Origin: Cytophagaceae bacterium
GTDB lineage: Bacteria; Bacteroidota; Bacteroidia; Cytophagales; Spirosomataceae
Direction of reading: 5' to 3'
DNA: 64,000 bases
Assembly: GCA_005791165.1 (NCBI GenBank)
Contig: SXXW01000030.1
Location: 1 to 64,000, forward strand
Shown here: positions 18,316 through 28,153 of the stretch, one piece after another
How the letters are laid out: each line of letters begins with the position of its first letter
Position numbering within the stretch: position 1 is the stretch's first letter
Notes under the pieces: model-generated
The model's input: the letters and a program-made list of their open reading frames with translations, nothing else
Database searches by the model: none
What the model was told of the DNA's origin: nothing
Made by a program: the position numbers and the translations under genes

Positions 18316-19200
18316 ATGAAAAAAATCATTCAAATTAGTCTTATAGCTATTTTTATTTTGTCGGCTTTCATGCCTGCTTATTCGCGTGAGCATGGCCCCT
18401 TAAAAGCTAAAAAACCCTTAGTAGTTTTTGTTTGCGGGGATCATGAATATTCAGGCGAGTCTACACTTCCCTTATTGGCTGCTGTTTTAGAAAAACAATA
18501 TGGCTTTAGGACTAAGGTGTTAAAATCTTTTCCGGATCAAAATGCTGAGAAAGATATTCCAGGTTTAGAAGCATTAGCTGAGGCCGATTTGGCGGTATTT
18601 TTTCTTCGTTGGCGCCTACTTCCAGCAGAACAAGTAGCTCATATAGAAGCTTATTTGAAATCTGGAAAGCCTATCATGGGATTTAGAACAACGACACACT
18701 CTTTTAATTATCCTAAAACAGATCCATTATTTCCTTATAATGGTTTTGCTGAAAGAGCATTTGGTGCGCCTCCGGGATGGGGTGGGCCGTCTAAACATAC
18801 GCATTATGGGCATAACGCAAGTACAGATGCAACTGTAATTCCTGAGAAATCGAAGCATCCTATTTTAACAGGGGTAAATCCTGAATTTCATGTGAGATCT
18901 TGGTTATACCGCGTTTTACCTGATTACCCTGCTAAAGGAACAGAGTGGTTGATCATGGGGAAAGCAGTTAACCCAGACAAAGCCGCTGAAGTCCAACCGA
19001 TCGCTTGGACTTGGGAAAATCAATACAAAGGAAAAGTGTTTTTTACCACGATGGGACATCCAGAGGATTTTTCAGTAGAGTCATTTCAACGATTAGTTGT
19101 CAATGCGATACATTGGGAATTAGGTTTAAAAGTACCTCAAAAATGGTCCGGAAAATTAGATATCAATGTTCCTTATAGAGGAATGGTTAATTCAAAATAA
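18316..19200 (+). CDS. ThuA-like domain protein, secreted
   Basis: KPLVVFVCGDHEYSGESTLPLLAAVLEKQYGF; HPILTGVNPEFHVRSWLYRV; VFFTTMGHPEDF. Confidence 0.85.
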   Translation: MKKIIQISLIAIFILSAFMPAYSREHGPLKAKKPLVVFVCGDHEYSGESTLPLLAAVLEKQYGFRTKVLKSFPDQNAEKDIPGLEALAEADLAVFFLRWRLLPAEQVAHIEAYLKSGKPIMGFRTTTHSFNYPKTDPLFPYNGFAERAFGAPPGWGGPSKHTHYGHNASTDATVIPEKSKHPILTGVNPEFHVRSWLYRVLPDYPAKGTEWLIMGKAVNPDKAAEVQPIAWTWENQYKGKVFFTTMGHPEDFSVESFQRLVVNAIHWELGLKVPQKWSGKLDINVPYRGMVNSK

Positions 19201-19206
19201 TTTACA

Positions 19207-20046
19207 ATGAAATACCCGATTGCAATGAATACGCTGGTCTATGGGCCAGACATGAATGAATCAATCATTCAACATTTAGCTTATATTAAAGAGGTGGGTT
19301 ACGAAGGTGTTGAGATACCTATTTTTGTGACAGAACAAGAATATTGGAAACCTTGGAAGGCCGAGTTAGACCGACTTGGGTTAACGGTGTTTACGGTTAC
19401 TTTTCTAGGTGCGGACATGAACACTATTTCATCAGATCCTGCGGTGCGCCAGAAAGGAATTGACTTTCTTAAGGAGGCCGTTGACATAACAGCGTACTTA
19501 GGAGCTTCTTATCTATCTGGACCTTTTCACTCTGCTCTAGCTGTGTTTTCGGGTGCGGCACCGACCCAACAAGAATTAGATTGGTCGAAGGAAAGCATGT
19601 TGGCCGTTGCTGAGCATGCTAAATCAAAAAATGTGATTTTAGGTTTAGAATATTTAAATCGATTTGAGAATTATGTTGTGAGTTGTGCTGACCAATTATA
19701 CAGTTTGGTTAAAGCAATCAATCATCCTAATGTTAAGATTATGTTTGACACGTTTCATGCTCACATAGAAGAGTTTAATACGGGTGAAGCGATGGTTCGA
19801 ATAGCGGATGAAGTGGGACATATTCAATTGTCAGAAAGTACTCGTGCAACGCTAGGTGAGGGTCAAGTTCGTTGGGACAATGTATTTGAACATCTTGAAA
19901 AAATGGATTACAAAGGCTGGTTGGTCGTAGAGGCCTTCACTCCTTTATTACCTGCCGCTTGTATCTGGCGTAAAAATTATACAACTGAAGCCGAATTAAT
20001 TTTAAAAAGTTACCAACATATTCAAAAGCATTTAGCTGGAAAATAA
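19207..20046 (+). CDS. Sugar phosphate isomerase/epimerase (AP endonuclease 2-type TIM barrel; ketose 3-epimerase-like)
   Basis: GYEGVEIP, LGLEYLNRFENYVV, VKIMFDTFHAHIEE, GHIQLSESTRATLGEGQVRWDNVFEHL, WLVVEAF. Confidence 0.87.
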   Translation: MKYPIAMNTLVYGPDMNESIIQHLAYIKEVGYEGVEIPIFVTEQEYWKPWKAELDRLGLTVFTVTFLGADMNTISSDPAVRQKGIDFLKEAVDITAYLGASYLSGPFHSALAVFSGAAPTQQELDWSKESMLAVAEHAKSKNVILGLEYLNRFENYVVSCADQLYSLVKAINHPNVKIMFDTFHAHIEEFNTGEAMVRIADEVGHIQLSESTRATLGEGQVRWDNVFEHLEKMDYKGWLVVEAFTPLLPAACIWRKNYTTEAELILKSYQHIQKHLAGK

Positions 20047-20047
20047 T

Positions 20048-21466
20048 ATGAAAAATAATAGACGTGATTTCCTGAAAATGGGCGGCCTTACAGCCATTGG
20101 TTTAAGCTCTTCGCTTTCTCCTGCAGAAGCTGGAGATGCTGCACAGGCGCAGATAGACCAATTAATGAAAGATCCTAAGCAGACTTTTAATATGTCTGGT
20201 TATGCCGCTCCCAAAATTGACACCGTTCGAATAGGTTTCATTGGTTTAGGAAATCGTGGCTCTGGAGCCATTACTAGGGTAAACCGAATTGCCAACGTTC
20301 AAACAGTGGCTATCTGTGATATTCGTCCAGCCAAAATTGCCAATGCATTGAAGGCCTTGAAAAAAATGGACATCGAACCCATTACCTATACTGAAAAGGA
20401 AGAGGCGTGGAAGGAAATGTGCCAAAGACCCGACATCGATTTAATTTATATCGCCACTCCGTGGCATTTACATACGCCAATGGCCGTTTACGCTATGCAA
20501 CATGGAAAGCATGTGGCTTGCGAAGTACCTGCGGCAACGACCTTGGAGGAATGTTGGCAGTTAGTGGAGACTTCAGAAAAAACGAAAAAGCATTGCATGA
20601 TGCTTGAAAATTGTTGCTATGATTTCTTTGAATTATTGACACTCAATATGGCACGCCAAGGATATTTTGGTGAGTTATTGCATGTGGAAGGAGCGTATAT
20701 TCATGATTTATTAGATGCTAATTTTAAGCAAGATCAGTATTATGATGATTGGCGATTAAAGGCTAATATGAGAAATGGTAATTTATATCCAACACATGGT
20801 TTAGGGCCTATTTGTCAATTACTTAACGTGAATCGTGGAGATCAGATGGATTATTTGGTTTCAGTTCAGTCGGACGATTTTTCGATGCATAAAAAGGCTT
20901 TAGAGTTGTCTGTAAAAGATGCATATTTTAAACAGTTTGTGGATCAGAAGTTTAGAGGAAACATGAACACGACTACCATCAAAACACACCATGGTAAAAC
21001 CATTATGGTACAACATGATGTGTCAAGCCCTCGTCCATATTCTCGCATTCACTTATTAAGTGGAACGAATGGGGTGGCTATGAAATATCCAGAGCCTCGA
21101 ATTTCAAATCATCACCATGAGTGGATTAAGCCTGAACAAATGGCTGAAATGGAGAAGAAATATGCACCGCCGATCGTCGCAAAAATTGGTGAATTAGCCA
21201 AGCAAATTGGTGGACATGGCGGAATGGATTTCATGATGGATTGGCGCCTCATAGACTGCTTGAGAAATGGTCTTCCATTAGATCAAGATGTATATGATGC
21301 AGCTGCATGGAGTTCAATTGTACCTTTGAGTGAGGTGTCGGTCAATAACAGATCTCGGTCTATGAATATTCCAGATTTTACTCGGGGTTCATGGAAAAAG
21401 AATGCTCCTGTAGATATAAGCTTAAATCAAGGTGGAAATACGGGTGTAAGGCCTTTAAAAGTATAA
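20048..21466 (+). CDS. Gfo/Idh/MocA family protein resembling GH109 (NAD-dependent glycosidase), Tat-like signal
   Basis: NRRDFLKMGGLTAIG; YAAPKIDTVRIGFIGLGNRGSGAITR; IATPWHLHTPMAVYAMQHGKHVACEVPAATTLEECW. Confidence 0.85.
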   Translation: MKNNRRDFLKMGGLTAIGLSSSLSPAEAGDAAQAQIDQLMKDPKQTFNMSGYAAPKIDTVRIGFIGLGNRGSGAITRVNRIANVQTVAICDIRPAKIANALKALKKMDIEPITYTEKEEAWKEMCQRPDIDLIYIATPWHLHTPMAVYAMQHGKHVACEVPAATTLEECWQLVETSEKTKKHCMMLENCCYDFFELLTLNMARQGYFGELLHVEGAYIHDLLDANFKQDQYYDDWRLKANMRNGNLYPTHGLGPICQLLNVNRGDQMDYLVSVQSDDFSMHKKALELSVKDAYFKQFVDQKFRGNMNTTTIKTHHGKTIMVQHDVSSPRPYSRIHLLSGTNGVAMKYPEPRISNHHHEWIKPEQMAEMEKKYAPPIVAKIGELAKQIGGHGGMDFMMDWRLIDCLRNGLPLDQDVYDAAAWSSIVPLSEVSVNNRSRSMNIPDFTRGSWKKNAPVDISLNQGGNTGVRPLKV

Positions 21467-21467
21467 T

Positions 21468-22703
21468 TTATTTCTTTTTCCAGAATTTCTTTCCTCCTTT
21501 ATTTCCACCGGAAGAGAAATTTCTTGGTTTTTCAGCTGATTTATAAGCCGCTGGGTCATAGGTAGGAGTTTCACCAAATTCTGCCGGCACCTCAGCTTTA
21601 GTCACTGATTTTTCTAATAAAGTTTCAATCGCAGCAAATTTTCTTTGCTCTGTTGGGCTAATAAAAGTAAAAGCAGTTCCCTGGCTTTGCGCTCTTGCTG
21701 TCCGACCAATTCGATGTATATAGTCTTCTCCGTCATTAGGAACATCATAATTGATCACCAATTCTATTTCGTCGATATCGATGCCCCGACTTAATATATC
21801 AGTCGCCACTAAAATGGTCAAATTTTTATTTCTAAAGTCTTGCATCACTTTTTCTCGTTGGTCTTGCATCAAATCCGAATGTATTTCTTCTACTTTAAAT
21901 TTAGAACGCTTTAGATCAGCCGTTAACAACTTCACATTTTGCTTTTTAGAACAAAAAATAATGACCCGGGTATAGTCCTTTAATTTTAATAAATACTTGA
22001 TCAATGGTGCTTTTTGTGCTTCATACACCACGAAAGCATTTTGAACTATTTGTTCAGGCGGTTTAGAAACGGCAATATTAATTTCTACAGGATCTGTTAA
22101 AAGTTTTCTTGCCAATTCCCTCATTTTATGAGGCATTGTGGCTGAGAATAAAAGATTTTGTCTAGTAGGGGCGAGGAAAGAAATGATTTTCATTAATTCA
22201 TCTTGGAAGCCCATGTCGAGCATTCGGTCCGCTTCATCTAAAACCAAGTATTTTACTTCTTTTAAATTGACATATCCCATATTTAAATGGGCAATCATTC
22301 GACCAGGCGTACAAACAACAATATCACAGCCGCTCGTTAAGGCGGTTTTTTCTGCGGTAAACGAATTTCCGTCTCCACCTCCATAAACAGCGATGCAACT
22401 GACATTGGTAAAATAACCAAGGCCTTCCATGTTGTCGGCAATTTGAATGGCTAACTCACGTGTGGGAACAATGATCAATGCATTTATTTTGTTCTCATCA
22501 TGAGGCTCTGTGATGATCTTATTGACAATAGGCAATAAAAATGCTGCGGTTTTTCCCGTACCCGTTTGAGCGGACGCAATAATATCTTTGCCGGCTAAAA
22601 TAGGTTGGATCACTTGAGATTGTACTGGAGTTGCGGTTTTGTACCCCATGGAGTCAATGCCCGCTAATAAACTGTCTGTTAGACCTAATTCTTTAAATGT
22701 CAA
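21468..22703 (-). CDS. DEAD/DEAH-box RNA helicase
   Basis: Q motif, AQTGTGKTAAFLLP, VPTRELA, VLDEADRMLDMGF, FSATM, HRIGRTARA. Confidence 0.95.
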   Translation of the reverse strand: MTFKELGLTDSLLAGIDSMGYKTATPVQSQVIQPILAGKDIIASAQTGTGKTAAFLLPIVNKIITEPHDENKINALIIVPTRELAIQIADNMEGLGYFTNVSCIAVYGGGDGNSFTAEKTALTSGCDIVVCTPGRMIAHLNMGYVNLKEVKYLVLDEADRMLDMGFQDELMKIISFLAPTRQNLLFSATMPHKMRELARKLLTDPVEINIAVSKPPEQIVQNAFVVYEAQKAPLIKYLLKLKDYTRVIIFCSKKQNVKLLTADLKRSKFKVEEIHSDLMQDQREKVMQDFRNKNLTILVATDILSRGIDIDEIELVINYDVPNDGEDYIHRIGRTARAQSQGTAFTFISPTEQRKFAAIETLLEKSVTKAEVPAEFGETPTYDPAAYKSAEKPRNFSSGGNKGGKKFWKKK

Positions 22704-22798
22704 AATCCTTGATTTGTTAATGTATTGTATAAATTTAGAGAAATTTTATAGCTTTGAGGCATCTTGCCTTAAATATAAAATACTAAACCTAATAATCA

Positions 22799-23632
22799 AT
22801 GGTAGGAATAAATTTCCGCAACGCACTTCATGAAAGTAAAAATGTGTATGGAACTCAGATTTCATCCACTTCACCTAAAATGTTTGATTCAGTCATTAGC
22901 TTGGGGCTCGATTTTGTATTTTTTTGCAATGAACATGTTCAATATAACATCGAAACGCTGAGTTGGATGTGCCGTGCCTTCAAAGCCGCAGGTGTAAATC
23001 CCGTAGTTCGAATATTGGAACCAAGTCCCTTTTTAGCTACTCAAGCGCTCGACGCAGGAGCCTCTGCTATTTTAGTTCCTTATGTAGAGGAAATTGAAGA
23101 TGTGATTGCTTTGATTGGCGCAGTCAAATATAGGCCTTTGAAAGGAAGAAAACTGATGCGAATCTTACACGGGGAGGAAAAGCCATCTGAAGAATTAAAA
23201 CAGTATTTGATTAAACACAATAGCAATAATACGCTGATACTTAACGTAGAAAGTCAAAAGGGTGTTGAATCCATGAATGAATTTACCAGCATTCAAACCT
23301 TAGATGGCCCAGGCGTGGATGGTCTAATCATTGGCCCCCATGATCTATCGACCTCTTTTGATATGCCAGAAAAATATAAGTCAAAGGCGTTTTTGGATTT
23401 GAGTTGTGGCATCATTAAAAACGCAAGATCAAAAGGCATCGCGGTGGGCGGACATACTGGATATCGTGACAGTTTAGATTTACAAGTTGAATGGGCCAAA
23501 GCCGGTGCTAACATTATACTTCATTGTTCAGATGCCTATTTGACGGCAAACCAATTAAACAACGATTTAAATCAAATCAAAAAATCTGTAGGTGAGCAGC
23601 AACACCTTAATACAAACACAGAAAGTATATAA
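22799..23632 (+). CDS. HpcH/HpaI aldolase family protein
   Basis: GLDFVFFCNEH, VVRILEPSPFLATQALDAGASAILVPYVEEIEDV, ESQKGVESMNEF, DGLIIGPHDLSTSF. Confidence 0.85.
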   Translation: MVGINFRNALHESKNVYGTQISSTSPKMFDSVISLGLDFVFFCNEHVQYNIETLSWMCRAFKAAGVNPVVRILEPSPFLATQALDAGASAILVPYVEEIEDVIALIGAVKYRPLKGRKLMRILHGEEKPSEELKQYLIKHNSNNTLILNVESQKGVESMNEFTSIQTLDGPGVDGLIIGPHDLSTSFDMPEKYKSKAFLDLSCGIIKNARSKGIAVGGHTGYRDSLDLQVEWAKAGANIILHCSDAYLTANQLNNDLNQIKKSVGEQQHLNTNTESI

Positions 23633-23651
23633 TTCAATCAATCTCCAATTT

Positions 23652-25979
23652 ATGAAAATTACATGTAGCTCTTTTTTATGTCTCTTTTTGGGCATTAGTT
23701 TAGTCAGCGGTGCTCAGGTTCTTGATTTTTCTAAAGCCAAAATCCATGTGTCCTCATCTTTGAAATCGCCTCAACGAGAGACCTATATTCGAGTACTTCA
23801 GGAGGAAATAAAGGCGCGGACTGAATTGAATTTAGTCGTTCAGAATCAATCTGATTTATCGCCGATGATTGCATTGGTACTCTCAACGGATCAAAATGTA
23901 GACGGAGTTTCAGTACCCAAATTAGCTAAAAATGATGCGGTATTTAAAAAAGATGGGTATCGTATTTCGGTGGATGCCAATACAAAAAGGCCTATTCTGT
24001 GGCTGATGGGTGGAGACGATCGGGGTGTATTGTATGCGATCGGTGAGTTTTTACGTGAAGCGGATTTGTCTAAAAATAAAATTTGGGTCGACAAAAAAAA
24101 TGAGATTATATCTGCCCCGCAGTATTCCATTCGCGGGCACCAATTGGGTTACAGGAACACTGCTAATTCATGGGATGCTTGGAATGAGAAACAATTTGAA
24201 CAATACATTCGTGATTTAGCCTTATTTGGTTCAAATGCCATTGAAAATATTCCGTTTCAAGATGGCCCTCCAGGACCTCACATGAAAATCCCGAGGGAAG
24301 AAATGAATCTGAAGTTAAGTCAAATATGTTTGAATTATGGATTGGATTATTGGGTTTGGACGCCGGCTGATATAGATTTAGCGGATGAAGCTAAGTTTAA
24401 ACAGGAGGTGCAATTTCATGCGGATTTTTACAAAAAATGCCCCAAATTAGACGGTGTTTTTTTTCCTGGAGGTGATCCCGGAAGCAACCATCCCAAATAT
24501 GTGATGCCATTCCTAAAAGCCATTTCAGCCGAACTGAAAAAATACCATCCAGAGGCAGGCATGTGGATATCCTTGCAGGGATTTAGCGATGAAGAAGTCA
24601 ATTATTTTTATGAGTACCTCGATAAAAACAAACCGGATTGGTTGGCCGGTGTCGTCTCAGGACCTAGTAGCCCCGATATGGCCAATACACGCTATCGATT
24701 GCCTAAGCAATATAAACATCGACATTACCCCGATTTAACGCATACGGTTCGTTGCCAATATCCTACAGAAAATTGGGATCAAGCTTTTGCTTTAACCGAA
24801 GGACGTGAGGTTTCAAACCCTCAGCCAGCGTATTATACCAAAATTCATAATCGCTTCGCACCATTAACCGATGGATTTTTATCCTATTCCGATGGAGTGC
24901 ATGACGATGTCAATAAGGTTATTTGGAGCCAAATGTCTTGGGATCCAACCAAAGATGCACGTGATGTGATGGTAGAATATGCCCGATTGTTTTTTGGTCA
25001 TGCCATTTCTGAACAAGTAGCGGATGGAATCTTAGCTTTGGAACGAAATTGGGTTGGCCCTGTGGAGGAAAATGGGGGAATCGAAACCACATTTGCTTTT
25101 TGGAAAAATTTGGAAAACCAAAACCCAGGACTCAAATTAAACTGGCGTTGGCAACAATTAATCATGCGTGCTTATTACGATACCTATGTGAAGCGACGCA
25201 AATTATATGAGCAAAAACTGGAACGTCAAGCCAATGCAGTATTGGAAAAAGCCTCTGAAATAGGGGTACTAAAATCCATGGAATTAGCTTTAAATATAGT
25301 TAATGAGGCAGATAAATCACCCATAAGTCCGGAAGTACGACAAAAGATTGTGGACTATTGTGAGGCCATGTTTAAGTCGATCGGAATGCAGACATCTGTT
25401 CCTAAATATCAGGCAAGTGGCGCTGAAAGAGGAGCCATTTTAGATTTCCTAGATTATCCATTGAATAACCGTTGGTGGTTAGCAGATGAATTTGAAAAAA
25501 TCAAAAAAATGACCAATGAAAAGGATCAAATAGAGCGTTTGGATGTGATTGCCAAATGGGAAAACCCAGGTCCTGGAAGTTTTTATGATAATATTTCTGA
25601 TTTGTCAAAAGGTCCAAGGGTCAAAACGAGAACTGAGGATGCAACGGATGTGCTATGGACCAATAATGGCTTGAGTAGACTACGGCTTTCTTCTCAATTA
25701 TTTCAAAATTTTCCTCGTTTGGACTATGCTGATTTAGATGCAAAAGCGATGTATACCATTCGAATTTCAGGTTATGGAGAAGCATTGCTGCGCGTGGATG
25801 GTGTTCGAATAGCGCCAACGGTTTATAACAAAGGGATGGAGGAATTTAAGGAGTTCCAATTGAGCCCTCAATATGTAAGTGACGGGAAAATTGAAGTAAC
25901 CTTTGATGAGCCGGAGGAATCACATTTAAATTGGCGTCAACATTCCAAAGTTTTTGACATTTGGTTATTGAAAAAATAA
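23652..25979 (+). CDS. Secreted glycoside-hydrolase-like protein (alpha-glucuronidase-type N-domain + TIM-barrel-like core)
   Basis: Signal peptide MKITCSSFLCLFLGISLVSG; GGDDRGVLYAIGEFLREA (GH67/GH20-type N-domain); IRDLALFGSNAIENIPFQDG...LDYWVWTPADIDLAD; LDGVFFPGGDPGSNHP. ORF extends from 23592. Confidence 0.65.
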   Translation: MKITCSSFLCLFLGISLVSGAQVLDFSKAKIHVSSSLKSPQRETYIRVLQEEIKARTELNLVVQNQSDLSPMIALVLSTDQNVDGVSVPKLAKNDAVFKKDGYRISVDANTKRPILWLMGGDDRGVLYAIGEFLREADLSKNKIWVDKKNEIISAPQYSIRGHQLGYRNTANSWDAWNEKQFEQYIRDLALFGSNAIENIPFQDGPPGPHMKIPREEMNLKLSQICLNYGLDYWVWTPADIDLADEAKFKQEVQFHADFYKKCPKLDGVFFPGGDPGSNHPKYVMPFLKAISAELKKYHPEAGMWISLQGFSDEEVNYFYEYLDKNKPDWLAGVVSGPSSPDMANTRYRLPKQYKHRHYPDLTHTVRCQYPTENWDQAFALTEGREVSNPQPAYYTKIHNRFAPLTDGFLSYSDGVHDDVNKVIWSQMSWDPTKDARDVMVEYARLFFGHAISEQVADGILALERNWVGPVEENGGIETTFAFWKNLENQNPGLKLNWRWQQLIMRAYYDTYVKRRKLYEQKLERQANAVLEKASEIGVLKSMELALNIVNEADKSPISPEVRQKIVDYCEAMFKSIGMQTSVPKYQASGAERGAILDFLDYPLNNRWWLADEFEKIKKMTNEKDQIERLDVIAKWENPGPGSFYDNISDLSKGPRVKTRTEDATDVLWTNNGLSRLRLSSQLFQNFPRLDYADLDAKAMYTIRISGYGEALLRVDGVRIAPTVYNKGMEEFKEFQLSPQYVSDGKIEVTFDEPEESHLNWRQHSKVFDIWLLKK

Positions 25980-27311
25980 ATGCTTTTAAGAATTAGGATT
26001 TTATTTTTTGCTATCCTTTTAATGCCTTGTACCCTTGTTCAGGGCCAGCAGAAAAGTATATTGGTTACCAATGATTTAGTCTTTTTGGAGCAGATGGTCA
26101 AGGATGTGATGGAAGCATCTAGAATTTATCCGGGTCAAAAAATTTCGAAGGACTTTGGGCCGAACCAAACCGAAGGCGTATTGATTCGACCCGGTGGCAG
26201 AACATCTTATCCAGCTTTTTGGATTCGCGATTATGCGATGTCCATTGAGACTGGATTTGTATCCGAAAAGGAACAAAAGCATATGCTGGAGTTAACTGCG
26301 AGTACACAATCCGACTTCCTGATACGAACTAAATGGGGCACCAAGATTCCCAAAGGCTCGATTGCTGATCACATTCGAATTGATGATGGAAAGCCCATTT
26401 ATTTTCCGGGAACTTATAGTTTTGAAAATCAGGGAGAAAAAAAATGGGGCATGCAACCACCCTTTTGTGATCAGTTTTTTTTCATACAAATGGCCTATTT
26501 TTATGTTAAATCCTTTTCACAAACTAAGCAATTAACAAAAGAAATTAAAGGGGTTAAACTGATAGACCGATTGGAGATGGCGTATCAAATGCCACCTTCC
26601 AACTCTCGATCTCATTTGATTGAGGTTGACGATAGCAACAGGGGAGTTGATTTTGGTTTCCGTGATGCTATTTATATCACTGGAAAATTATGCTATGCCT
26701 CGCTTTTAAAATATCAGGCAGCTAAGCAAATGGCCTATTTGTATGGTAAAATGGGGAATAAATCAATGTCCTTGCGTTATCAGCAAGAAGCAAATCTTTT
26801 GAAGTTATCGATCATACGTACATTTATAGATGCTCGAGGCATGCTTCGTGCCTGTACGGGAATCAGTGCCCAAGCAGATGTTTGGGCTACATCTTTAGCG
26901 ATTAATCTAGGTGTTTTAACAGGTAAATCTAGGTTAAAAGCGGCTCAATATTTGAGGGATGCATATTTGAGAGGTGAACTATCTCAAAAAGGAAATATTC
27001 GACATGTCATTAAATCGGATGACTTTAGCGCTACATCTGCTTGGGAAAAAAGTGTCGTTCCCATTAATACCTACCAAAATGGAGCCTATTGGGGAACGCC
27101 TGTAGCTTGGGTTTGTCAGGCCATCGCGTTTGTAGATCTACCATCCGCACAAAAATTAGCTGAAGAATATATTCAAGAATTACGGGAGGGAGACTTTAGG
27201 AAAGGGGATACTTTTGGTTCACCTTGGGAATGTTTTAATGATAAATTAACACAAAATCCTGTGTATTTAACTTCCGTTGCCGTTCCATTGATTATATTTA
27301 AGAAAAAATAA
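25980..27311 (+). CDS. Putative (alpha/alpha)6-barrel glycosidase-like secreted protein
   Basis: Signal peptide; VLIRPGGRTSYPAFWIRDYAMSIETG; YWGTPVAWVCQAIA; SPWECFND, resembling six-hairpin glycosidases. Confidence 0.55.
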   Translation: MLLRIRILFFAILLMPCTLVQGQQKSILVTNDLVFLEQMVKDVMEASRIYPGQKISKDFGPNQTEGVLIRPGGRTSYPAFWIRDYAMSIETGFVSEKEQKHMLELTASTQSDFLIRTKWGTKIPKGSIADHIRIDDGKPIYFPGTYSFENQGEKKWGMQPPFCDQFFFIQMAYFYVKSFSQTKQLTKEIKGVKLIDRLEMAYQMPPSNSRSHLIEVDDSNRGVDFGFRDAIYITGKLCYASLLKYQAAKQMAYLYGKMGNKSMSLRYQQEANLLKLSIIRTFIDARGMLRACTGISAQADVWATSLAINLGVLTGKSRLKAAQYLRDAYLRGELSQKGNIRHVIKSDDFSATSAWEKSVVPINTYQNGAYWGTPVAWVCQAIAFVDLPSAQKLAEEYIQELREGDFRKGDTFGSPWECFNDKLTQNPVYLTSVAVPLIIFKKK

Positions 27312-27313
27312 TT

Positions 27314-28153
27314 ATGAAAAATCAAGATCAACTCTCACGTAGACATTTTGTAAAAAATATTTCCTTTGCTTCTGCCTTTTTTATGGGCGGAGGGTTTCAG
27401 TCGCTTTCTTCACAAGATGTAGATGCATTTAAGGATCAGGTTAAAATGAGATTTGCGGTTGCTTCGGATGCTCATTATGGCCAACCTAATACTCCTTATG
27501 AGGCGATGATGGATACGATAATTGAGAAAATTAATTTATTTCATGGTTCAAATCCTTTAGATTTTTGTGTCATGAATGGAGATATTGTACATGATGAAAA
27601 GTCGTTTTTAGCTCAAGCAAAACAGAAAATAGATGGATTGAAAGTTCCTTATTTTGTGACCAGAGGAAATCATGATAAATGTTCTTCGGACTATTGGGAG
27701 CAAGTTTGGAACATGCCATTGAATCATCAAAAAGTTGTAAAAAACTCCTTGGTTTTGTTGGGCGACACGTCTAATGAGCAGGGAACGTATGTTTCTCCTG
27801 ATTTGGCATGGCTGGAAGCCCAATTGGAAGCCAACAAAAAGCGTAAAAATATATTTTTGTTTTTACACATTCCTCAAGCTAAATGGACTAAGAACGGAAT
27901 CGAAACTCCTGCATTTTTTGAATTGATTAAAAAATATTCCAATATCCGTGCCGTTTTTCACGGCCATGAGCATGATCAAGATGGAGTGCAAATGGTTGGT
28001 AAATTACCATTCTTATTTGACTCGCATATTGGAGGTAGTTGGGGCACCCCACATAAAGGCTTCCGTGTCGTGGAGCTTTTAAATAGCGGAACCGTGATTA
28101 CTTATTTAATGGACCCGACTGTTAAAAAGAATGAGTTAACGTATTCAATTTAA
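27314..28153 (+). CDS. Metallophosphoesterase with Tat-like signal
   Basis: SRRHFVKNISFASAF; AVASDAHYG, MNGDIVHD, TRGNHDK, FHGHEHDQ calcineurin-like motifs. Confidence 0.9.
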   Translation: MKNQDQLSRRHFVKNISFASAFFMGGGFQSLSSQDVDAFKDQVKMRFAVASDAHYGQPNTPYEAMMDTIIEKINLFHGSNPLDFCVMNGDIVHDEKSFLAQAKQKIDGLKVPYFVTRGNHDKCSSDYWEQVWNMPLNHQKVVKNSLVLLGDTSNEQGTYVSPDLAWLEAQLEANKKRKNIFLFLHIPQAKWTKNGIETPAFFELIKKYSNIRAVFHGHEHDQDGVQMVGKLPFLFDSHIGGSWGTPHKGFRVVELLNSGTVITYLMDPTVKKNELTYSI

